Assembly (NCBI GenBank): GCA_039930945.1 | Contig: JBDTSW010000068.1 | Coordinates: 1-11,927, forward strand | Reading direction: 5' to 3' | Origin: JBDTSW01 sp039930945 | GTDB lineage: Bacteria; Actinomycetota; Thermoleophilia; Solirubrobacterales; 70-9 | Length of the DNA: 11,927 nucleotides | Shown: in pieces, positions 6,493-11,927 of the stretch | How positions within the stretch are numbered: the first letter of the stretch is position 1 | Layout of the letters: the number at the start of each line of letters is the position of its first letter | Translations under genes and position numbers: made by a program | Notes under the pieces: model-generated | What the model saw: only the letters and a program-made list of their open reading frames with translations | What the model was told of the DNA's origin: nothing | Databases searched by the model: none

Positions 6493-8537
6493 CGGCCGGC
6501 CCCCCGCTCGTCGGGCTGCTTGGGCGGGGACGGGCGAAGCTGCCGCCAGGTCACCCTTCCCCCTCTGCCCCCGCCTCCGTTTCCGCCCCCGACGGCCGCG
6601 CCGGGCACGCCGCCCGGAGGCGGCGGACCGTTGCCCTCGGCGGGCCCGGCCTGCGGCTCGCCCGTCGCGGCGCCATCCGGCAACGCCTCGATGTCGCTGA
6701 CCGCGACGCCGGCGAGGGCCGCGGTGCGCCGCGCCTTCTGGCGATGCTGGCGCTCGCGGCCCTGCGCCTCGTAGAGCTGCGCGTAAAGGCCGTCCTGGTC
6801 GAGCAATCCCTCGTGGGTGCCGCGCTCGATGATCCTGCCGTGGTCGACGACCAGGATCTGGTCCGCGTGCCTGACCGTCGAGAGGCGGTGCGCGACCATG
6901 AACGAGGTGCGTCCCTCCATGAGGTCGTCCAGCGCGTCGAGGATGACGTTCTCGGTGCGCGAGTCGATCGAGGAGGTGGGCTCGTCGAGGACCAGGATCG
7001 GCGCGTCCTTGAGGAACGCCCTCGCGACGCAGATCCGCTGGCGCTCGCCGCCGGAGAGCTGCGCCCCCCGTTCGCCGAGCTGGGTCTCGTATCCGTCCGG
7101 CAGCCTGGAGACGAAGTCGTGCGCGTTGGCGGCCTTGGTCGCCTCGACCACCTGCTCGTGAGAGCCATCGAGCTTGCCGTAGAGGATGTTCTCCTCGATC
7201 GTGCCCGAGAACAAGAGCGGCTCCTGCAAGACGACGCTGATCTGCTCGCGCAGCGAGGAGAGCTTCAGCCTGCGAACGTCGACCCCGTCGATGGTGATCC
7301 GGCCCGAGTGCGGGTCGTAGAAGCGCGTCAGCAGACTCATCAAGGTCGTCTTGCCCGCTCCCGTCGGTCCGACGATCGCGATCCGCTCGCCCGGCTCGGC
7401 CTCGAAGGAGACCCCGCTTAGGGTGCCCTCGCGACCGCTGTAGGAGAACGAGACGCCCTCGGCCGCGACCCGGCCCTCGGCCCGGCCGAGCTCGATCGCG
7501 TCCTCGGCCTCCTTGACCTCGGGCTCGGTGTCGAGCAGGCGGAGCGAGGCATCGAACTGGACGAGCTGTGCGTGCAGGGAGCCGATCGTCGTGCTGACCT
7601 GCTCGAGCGGCTGGTAGACGGAGGCGATGTAGGACATCAGCACGATCAGCTCGCCGATCGTGAGGATCCCCTGGGTCACGTGCCAGACGCCGACGCCGAG
7701 CACGAGCGAGGTGCCGGCTGCCGTGACGGTCTGGACCCCGAGCGTGTAGAGGCTCTGACCCACGGTGAGCTTCACTCTCTCGTCGACGGCGACCTTGCCC
7801 TGATCGCGGAAGCGGCGGTGCTCGTGGTCCTCGCGGCCGAAGGAGACGATCACGCGGAGCATCGCCATCGCCTCGTGCACGATCGACAGCGATCGCCATT
7901 CGAGCTTCTGGACCCGCTGCAGCCGTGGCACGATGCGGTTGCCGTAGGCCCCGAACGACCAGAAGAGGAAGGGGACCACTGCCAGCGACAACACCGCGAG
8001 CTGCCAGTCGATCAAGACCGCAATCACCAGCATCCCGACCAGCGTCAGCATGGCCTCGAGGATGGGCGGTAAAGCCATCACGATGTTGCCGAGCGCCGCC
8101 GCCTGGAGGTTGATCTGGCTCATCAGCGCCCCGGTCTGCCTGTGGTCGTGGAACGTCAGCGACAGCCGCTGGGTGTGGCGGAAGAGGTCGCTGCGCAGGT
8201 CGAGCACCATCTCCTGCTCCATCCTCGACCCGAAGTAATTGGTCAGCACCGTGAACGCGTTGCCGACCGCGATCACCAAGAACCGCAGCGACACGGCGAA
8301 GATCAGCAAGGTCCAGAAGCCCGGGTCGGTACCGAAGATCGGCTCGAGCAGGGCCCCCGGAGGGTTATCGCCCAGGACGCTGTTGAGGATCAGGGCGAGC
8401 GGCCAGGGCTCGGCGAGCCCGAGCACTGCCACCAGGACCGTGAGGCCGATGACGAGGTAGAGCGTCCGGCGATACGGCCTCAGGTAGGGGCGGGTCCGCG
8501 GCAGGGCCGCCCATAGTGCCCACGCCCCCGTTCTCAC
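6489..8537 (-). CDS. ABC exporter, fused membrane and ATPase domains (MsbA-like half transporter)
   Basis: A 682-residue half-size exporter that should work as a dimer in the cytoplasmic membrane. Six hydrophobic segments lie near 24-44, 74-98, 155-177, 178-197, 260-287 and 293-312. The ATPase domain follows at about 355-590: Walker A GPTGAGKT (390-397), Q-loop Q438, signature LSGGE (494-498), Walker B ILVLDEP (514-520, D518 and E519) and H-loop H550. All key residues are present, so it should be active. Residues 592-682 are a tail rich in Gly, Pro and Arg with no recognisable domain. Lying among glycosyltransferase genes, it most likely flips a lipid-linked sugar or glycolipid; drug or peptide export cannot be excluded from sequence. 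The GTG at 8537 is preferred because GTGA overlaps the upstream stop; an in-frame GTG at 8579 would add 14 residues. The gene overlaps the next one by TTGA. Confidence 0.93.
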   Translation of the reverse strand: MRTGAWALWAALPRTRPYLRPYRRTLYLVIGLTVLVAVLGLAEPWPLALILNSVLGDNPPGALLEPIFGTDPGFWTLLIFAVSLRFLVIAVGNAFTVLTNYFGSRMEQEMVLDLRSDLFRHTQRLSLTFHDHRQTGALMSQINLQAAALGNIVMALPPILEAMLTLVGMLVIAVLIDWQLAVLSLAVVPFLFWSFGAYGNRIVPRLQRVQKLEWRSLSIVHEAMAMLRVIVSFGREDHEHRRFRDQGKVAVDERVKLTVGQSLYTLGVQTVTAAGTSLVLGVGVWHVTQGILTIGELIVLMSYIASVYQPLEQVSTTIGSLHAQLVQFDASLRLLDTEPEVKEAEDAIELGRAEGRVAAEGVSFSYSGREGTLSGVSFEAEPGERIAIVGPTGAGKTTLMSLLTRFYDPHSGRITIDGVDVRRLKLSSLREQISVVLQEPLLFSGTIEENILYGKLDGSHEQVVEATKAANAHDFVSRLPDGYETQLGERGAQLSGGERQRICVARAFLKDAPILVLDEPTSSIDSRTENVILDALDDLMEGRTSFMVAHRLSTVRHADQILVVDHGRIIERGTHEGLLDQDGLYAQLYEAQGRERQHRQKARRTAALAGVAVSDIEALPDGAATGEPQAGPAEGNGPPPPGGVPGAAVGGGNGGGGRGGRVTWRQLRPSPPKQPDERGAGR

Positions 8538-11209
8538 TGCGGCACCGCCCCAGGCTTCGCCCGCCCGGATGGGGGCCACGGGCCCGACCGGCGGTCGCCC
8601 CCGGTGGGCCGTCCGCGACGTCCAGCCGCCTGGCGCCCCTCGACCGCCTCCACCTCGTCCGAGAGCCGGCGCAGCGGGCGGCCGTCGAGTTGCTCGACGG
8701 CGGCTTGGCGCCGCTCGAGCACCTCGCCCTCGCGGTCGATCCAGAGCTGGTGGCGGGCGGCGGCCCGGTGCGCCGCCCCGACCACGGCGTTGAGCTGTCC
8801 GAGCCTCGAGGCCACGACGAGGAGGAGCATCAGCGTCCCGACGATGCCCACCGCCGGCGCCCCGTCCTGGAACCCGACGATCGCGAGCGCACAGAGAGCG
8901 ACGGCGACCGTCACCCAGAGGACGGAGATCTTCGGCTGCATGCGAACCCGCAGTAACTGCCGCCCGTCGCCGTGCTCCTCGATCGTCGTTCCGATCCGCA
9001 GCGACCCGAACAGCCCGGTCTGGAGCTGAAGGTCCCAGCGATCGAACACGCCGCCGCGACTCACAACCACTCCCTCCAGCAGCAGGATTCGCTCGATCTC
9101 GCTCAGCCTTGCGTCCAGCGGTCGCCAGGTTTCACTCCAGATCTCGAGCGTTTGCCTGCGAGGTATCTCGCGCCGGGCTCGAACGCGCCGGCGCCACGGT
9201 CGCCGGCGCCACGGTGAGAGGCCGTAGCGGAGCCTCGCGGCCAGCCTCACCACGGGTTGAGCCATGAACAGCGCGCTTGTCAGGAGCTTCCTGCGCAGCC
9301 GCTCGGCGCGCGTGAGCTGCGACGTGTAGCGATGAGCTTGGAAGCCCCTGTGAAGCGCATGCGCGAGGGTCATCCCACCGGCGAGCAGCAGAGGCGGGAC
9401 CACCCACAGCAACGACCCCCACACCAACCCGAACGCGGCGGTCAGCGCCAGAGCGATGATCGCGAGGTACCACTCGGGCAGAAGCGGGAACGACGAGAGG
9501 AGCCCGGGCGCGGGCTCGTAGACCGACTGGAAGAGACGGCTGCCCCAGGTCCCGTAGCCGACCCGGCTGCGATGCCCCCTGCGGCGAAGGAGGCTCCCGC
9601 CGTAGATCCGACCCGACCAGCGCAGATGGCCGAGCCGGTTGTAGCGGCTCGGCCACTTGAACTCGAGCTGCGCCTCGGCTTTGCCGTATCCGTATTGCTG
9701 GCGCAGGTAGGAGAGGGGCGAGGCGCGCCTGCTGTGCAGGACCACGGCCCCGGCGTTAAAGCCGACGCGGTGGCCCGCCTCCTGCATGCGCCAGCAGACA
9801 TCGACGTCGTCACCGGCGGCCCGAAACAGTGGATCGAAGCCGCCGATCTCGCGCAGCGCGTCGGTGCGAAACGCCATATTGCACCCCGGGATGTGCTCGG
9901 CCTCGGTGTCGTCGATCAACACCTGGACCGGCCCGCCGGGCGCGGCCGCGACGCTGCTCGCCACCCGGCCTTCGTCGGGCGGGGGAAGGTTCGGGCCGCC
10001 GATCGCAGCGAACTCCCCGTCGGCGAGCGACCACGCCACGTAGGCGAGCCAGTCCGGATCGGGATAGGCGTCGTCGTCGAGATAAGCGACGATCTCGCCC
10101 GAAGCGGCCGCCAGGCCTTCGTTTCGGGCCGCTGCGAGGCCCTGCCGTGCGGTGCTCAACACGTAGACGCCGTGGCGACGCGCGATCTCGGCGCTGTCGT
10201 CGCCCGAACCGTCGTCGACGACGAGCGTCTCGAAGTCCGGGTATCGCAACCGCGAGACCGCGTTCAAGCAGCGGTCGAGCGTCGAGGCGCCGTTGTGGGT
10301 GCAGATCACCACCGAGGCGCGCGGTGCGCTCCTCACCGGCACGGGTATCTCGGAGAAGCCCTCCCGCACGGCCGCCAGCGAGGGCTTCGGCCAGCGCCTG
10401 CGGTCGAGCAGGCCGAAATCCCAGTTCTCGATCTCGTTGCCCCCGCGATTCCACTCGTCCGTCCAGGCAAACACGAAGACCCCGGCGGAACCCTTGGCGA
10501 ACGACTCGCGGATCTTCCACCGCAGCACCCGTGCCTGCTCGTCGCGCCCGGCGAGGCGGCTGTCGATGCCGGCCTCGGTGACGATCAGCGGCCGCTCGTC
10601 GGCCAGGTTCTGAAGCCGCGCCACATAGCGCGAGAAGTGCCGCTCGTCCTCAAGAAAGACGTTGAAGGAGACCAGATCGAGAAACGGGAGATGCAGGTAC
10701 TCGGTGCTCGGGTAGTTGACGTAGGTCGTGAGCGCGCGCGGGTCCTCTGCCTTGACCGCGCGATGGAGGCGCTCGATGAAGCGCGTGATCCGCCGGCGAC
10801 CGTGCCATCGCACGATCGCGGCTGGAATCTCGTTCCCCACCGCGTAGCAAAGCACCGCAGGGTGACCCGAGCACTCGCGAACCAATTGGCGGGCTCGCCG
10901 GACGATGTCGTGGGACCGAGAGCGGTCCTCCAGGAAGGCGACGTGCTGCTCCCACGGGATCCCCACCATCACCCACAGATCGCGCTCGGCCGCCAAGTCG
11001 AGCAGCCAGCGGGGCGGGACCGTATAGGTGCGGACCGCGTTGACGCCGCACCCGGCCATCATGTCGAAGTCGATCGCCACGCGATCCGGCGCCGGAAACT
11101 GGCAGCCGTTCGCCTCGCGGAAGGTGCCGTAGGTGACCCCGCGCAGGTGCAGTTTCTGATTCCCTACGAAGAGGGATCTCCCGACGATCTCGGGAGGACG
11201 CGTGTTCAT
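8534..11209 (-). CDS. Fusion of GH TIM-barrel-like domain, GT2 glycosyltransferase and membrane segments
   Basis: An 891-residue protein and first gene of the operon. Residues 7-286 resemble the TIM barrel of GH2/GH5-type glycosidases: LHLRGVTYGTF (20-30), AVGNEIP (N126 and E127, expected acid/base) and LIVTEAGID (E212, expected nucleophile). Residues 298-545 are a GT2 domain: SVVICTHNG, VVDDGSGDDS (332), AYLDDDAYPD (378-380), PGCNMAFRTD, GDDVDVCWRMQEAGH and LRQQYGYGKAEA. Hydrophobic segments follow at about 579-597, 600-618, 763-780 and 785-803, with a very basic stretch (659-685) and a folded-looking part (686-760) between them. There is no signal peptide, so both enzymatic domains should be cytosolic and membrane-anchored. 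It may trim, transfer or build a glycan. The closest analogy I know is the GH17-GT2 arrangement of NdvB, but the GH family differs. The ATG at 11209 has a GAGAGGG ribosome site. Its TGA overlaps the exporter GTG. Confidence 0.9.
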   Translation of the reverse strand: MNTRPPEIVGRSLFVGNQKLHLRGVTYGTFREANGCQFPAPDRVAIDFDMMAGCGVNAVRTYTVPPRWLLDLAAERDLWVMVGIPWEQHVAFLEDRSRSHDIVRRARQLVRECSGHPAVLCYAVGNEIPAAIVRWHGRRRITRFIERLHRAVKAEDPRALTTYVNYPSTEYLHLPFLDLVSFNVFLEDERHFSRYVARLQNLADERPLIVTEAGIDSRLAGRDEQARVLRWKIRESFAKGSAGVFVFAWTDEWNRGGNEIENWDFGLLDRRRWPKPSLAAVREGFSEIPVPVRSAPRASVVICTHNGASTLDRCLNAVSRLRYPDFETLVVDDGSGDDSAEIARRHGVYVLSTARQGLAAARNEGLAAASGEIVAYLDDDAYPDPDWLAYVAWSLADGEFAAIGGPNLPPPDEGRVASSVAAAPGGPVQVLIDDTEAEHIPGCNMAFRTDALREIGGFDPLFRAAGDDVDVCWRMQEAGHRVGFNAGAVVLHSRRASPLSYLRQQYGYGKAEAQLEFKWPSRYNRLGHLRWSGRIYGGSLLRRRGHRSRVGYGTWGSRLFQSVYEPAPGLLSSFPLLPEWYLAIIALALTAAFGLVWGSLLWVVPPLLLAGGMTLAHALHRGFQAHRYTSQLTRAERLRRKLLTSALFMAQPVVRLAARLRYGLSPWRRRPWRRRVRARREIPRRQTLEIWSETWRPLDARLSEIERILLLEGVVVSRGGVFDRWDLQLQTGLFGSLRIGTTIEEHGDGRQLLRVRMQPKISVLWVTVAVALCALAIVGFQDGAPAVGIVGTLMLLLVVASRLGQLNAVVGAAHRAAARHQLWIDREGEVLERRQAAVEQLDGRPLRRLSDEVEAVEGRQAAGRRGRPTGGDRRSGPWPPSGRAKPGAVPQ
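9186..9215. repeat. Perfect 15-bp tandem duplication inside the GH-GT2 gene
   Basis: The 15-base unit cgccggcgccacggt occurs twice in a row (9186-9200 and 9201-9215). On the minus strand it encodes PWRRRPWRRR (residues 666-675). The duplication keeps the frame and adds charge to a basic stretch between two membrane-associated regions. Confidence 0.9.
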
Positions 11210-11217
11210 TGAGAATT

Positions 11218-11224
11218 CCCTCTC
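11218..11224 (-). promoter_or_regulatory. Ribosome binding site of the first operon gene
   Basis: GAGAGGG on the minus strand, eight bases before the ATG at 11209. It supports that ATG as the start. It is flanked by TGAGA and TCTCA, which could pair across it (11225-11210). Confidence 0.6.
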
Positions 11225-11311
11225 AGGACTCGGGCCGAGACAGCAGTGCCCCCAGGCCTTACACGCCTACTCACTCCCCGAAGACTCCGCGCGAGATGGT
11301 CGTGCTCCGGG

Positions 11312-11333
11312 CAACGACCAACCTTAACTTTAG
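11312..11333 (-). promoter_or_regulatory. Possible promoter element CTAAAGTT upstream of the operon
   Basis: On the minus strand CTAAAG (11333-11328) matches the -35 half of a sigma-28/WhiG-type promoter. Fifteen bases on, the sequence is GCCCGGAG, which matches the GCCGATAA -10 consensus at only four of eight positions. It lies about 105 bases before the first start codon. I see no better sigma-70-like pair nearby. Weak evidence. Confidence 0.22.
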
Positions 11334-11381
11334 CGACCGTCGGCGAGTCATTGCGTCATCAGCTCGTAACCAACCTCGCGA

Positions 11382-11474
11382 GAGGTCGCCAGCGATCCGC
11401 TCGTACTTGGCGACGCGATCGAGCGCCTCCGCCCAGGACCACTCGGCGACCGCCTGGCGCTTTGCCTCGCCCTC
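11382..11474 (-). pseudogene. Possible relic of a GT4 glycosyltransferase C-terminus
   Basis: Residues 20-50 of a minus-strand frame (GTG 11531 to stop at 11271) read EGEAKRQAVAEWSWAEALDR and then VAKYERIAGDL. This is the pattern of the last helices of GT4 glycosyltransferases (xxFSWExxxDrxxxxYexl). The frame is closed by a stop two codons before the GTG, and nothing upstream in any minus frame continues a GT4 domain. The remaining 36 residues, after the similarity, are arbitrary. I read it as a decayed end of a lost gene. It could also be a short expressed protein or chance. Confidence 0.33.
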
Positions 11475-11533
11475 GGGCCGGGCCGCTGCGCTGGTCCGCG
11501 CGCCGTTGGACTGCAGGTTCTGCGGGCTCACGC

Positions 11534-11565
11534 CTCAGTTATCGGCAGAGACTCGCGCACGCCTG
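11534..11565 (-). promoter_or_regulatory. Exact GCCGATAA -10-like element of sigma-28 type
   Basis: The minus strand reads GCCGATAA ending near 11538, an exact match to the sigma-28 -10 consensus. CTCAGG stands fifteen bases before it where CTAAAG is expected (four of six). The GTG at 11531 follows within about ten bases, so a transcript from here would be nearly leaderless. It may be coincidence in a GC-rich spacer. Confidence 0.2.
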
Positions 11566-11579
11566 AGCGGCGAACCAAT

Positions 11580-11600
11580 GGTCAGCCGGCCGGGCCGACC
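11580..11600 (-). other. Stem-loop in the spacer
   Basis: On the minus strand GGTCGGCC and GGCTGACC can form an eight-pair stem (one G-T pair) around a five-base loop. No T-run follows it, so it is at best a non-canonical terminator of the gene fragment to the right. Confidence 0.3.
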
Positions 11601-11686
11601 CGGGGTGGAGCGCTCAGCTCTCGGCGCCGACGGGCTCGGCTTCGGCCTCGACGCCGACAAGGACTCAGTTCTGGCTCTGGCATTGA

Positions 11687-11927
11687 CTAGCGCGCGCCCC
11701 CCTCTCGCTTCTCATTGGGGTAACGACGGAAGCGACTCGGAAACGGCAGGTCGTCGATGACCAGGCTTCCCGCCGCGGGCCACGCATCCGGGCGATGAGG
11801 CTCGAAGACGACCGGCGCAAAGAGCTCGACCCAGTCGGCCACGAGCTGGCCGTGGCGGGTCTTGCGTAGTGCGCCCGTGTTCGCGTCGAGGCGGAATCGG
11901 CGCCCTCTCTCCCGGGCCACCAGGGCA
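11687..11927 (-). pseudogene. Partial ORF at right edge, transposase-like fragment, probably frameshifted
   Basis: Minus-strand frame open to the right edge and stopping at TAG 11687, 80 complete codons visible. Key segments are FRLDANTGALRKTRHGQLV, DWVELFAPVVFEPHRPDAWP and GSLVIDDLPF. They remind me of the N-terminal region of actinobacterial transposases of the Mutator/IS256-like sort (a KTRHG...DWVxxFAPVV...WPxxGxLxxDDLPFRV pattern), but this is from memory and I cannot name the family with certainty. In those proteins PFRV is expected after DDL; here the frame gives PFPS. Removing one T of the TTT at 11741-11743 gives PFRV, which then runs 23 more codons to a stop. This suggests a one-base insertion in an already truncated gene. 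If the similarity is wrong, it is simply the C-terminal end of an unknown protein. Confidence 0.35.

Larger units (their letters stand above)
11210..11686. other. Upstream region of the operon without a convincing intact gene
   Basis: These 477 bases separate the first operon gene from the partial ORF at the right edge. The best open frame here is 86 codons on the minus strand (11531-11271); only its first half resembles a protein family (listed separately). A 183-codon plus-strand frame crossing the region shows no family resemblance. The region also holds a stem-loop and two sigma-28-like elements, listed separately. Its base composition is less extreme near 11320-11370 than inside the operon, as expected for a promoter-bearing spacer. 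Confidence 0.6.

Noticed and set aside
6493..7899. N-terminal extension of the three-domain fusion reaching to 7899
   Set aside because: The extra 469 codons read through the exporter's ATPase region in a wrong frame and are Arg/Gly-rich without motifs. The TTG at 6492 overlapping the exporter stop is a better start.
9257..11212. Plus-strand ORF of 651 codons
   Set aside because: It is antisense to the GH-GT2 fusion. The overlap with a well-supported gene and lack of any domain rule it out.
11209..11760. Plus-strand ORF of 183 codons across the spacer
   Set aside because: No recognisable domain, Ser/Arg/Ala-rich composition, overlap with the transposase-like fragment, and no clear ribosome site. 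Plain chance in GC-rich DNA is likelier.
1..11927. tRNA, rRNA, CRISPR array, riboswitch or replication origin
   Set aside because: I saw no cloverleaf-like sequence, no regularly spaced repeats and no clustered DnaA-box-like sites in the window.

Overview
This is a very GC-rich window with GTG and TTG starts as well as ATG and long spurious ORFs on the plus strand. Every gene I can support lies on the minus strand. Base composition, start-codon use and the style of the glycosyltransferases suggest a high-GC actinomycete. A soil Thermoleophilia/Solirubrobacterales-like genome is my guess; no ribosomal or other marker gene is present to prove it.

Layout, in direction of transcription (right to left). 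From 11927 to 11687 there is the end of a partial ORF that looks to me like a broken transposase. From 11686 to 11210 lies a gap with a possible relic of a glycosyltransferase C-terminus, a stem-loop and two sigma-28-like sequence elements. Then six genes follow without a single non-overlapping junction. They are: (A) a fusion of a TIM-barrel glycoside-hydrolase-like domain, a family 2 glycosyltransferase and four membrane segments (11209-8534); (B) a half-size ABC exporter of the MsbA-like type with a Gly/Pro-rich tail (8537-6489); (C) a three-part fusion of a GT-B-like glycosyltransferase, a GT2 domain and a small uncharacterised module (6492-3946); (D) a protein made of two more copies of that module (3949-3101); (E) a family 4 glycosyltransferase (3108-1798); (F) a GT2 enzyme with a long N-terminal extension, cut by the left edge (1801-1).

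The junctions are GTGA, TTGA, ATGA, GTGAGTAG and ATGA, so each start codon overlaps the preceding stop codon. This is a single translationally coupled operon. It carries at least five glycosyltransferase-type catalytic domains plus one exporter. The simplest reading is assembly of a complex glycan or glycolipid at the inner face of the membrane and its transfer across by the ABC protein. No sugar-nucleotide synthesis gene, polymerase or chain-length regulator is inside the window.

The most unusual content is the roughly 115-residue module found three times in genes C and D (motifs GDD, HFP, AGxHP, WWLExY). I know of no experimentally assigned function for it. The glycosidase-glycosyltransferase-membrane fusion of gene A comes next.
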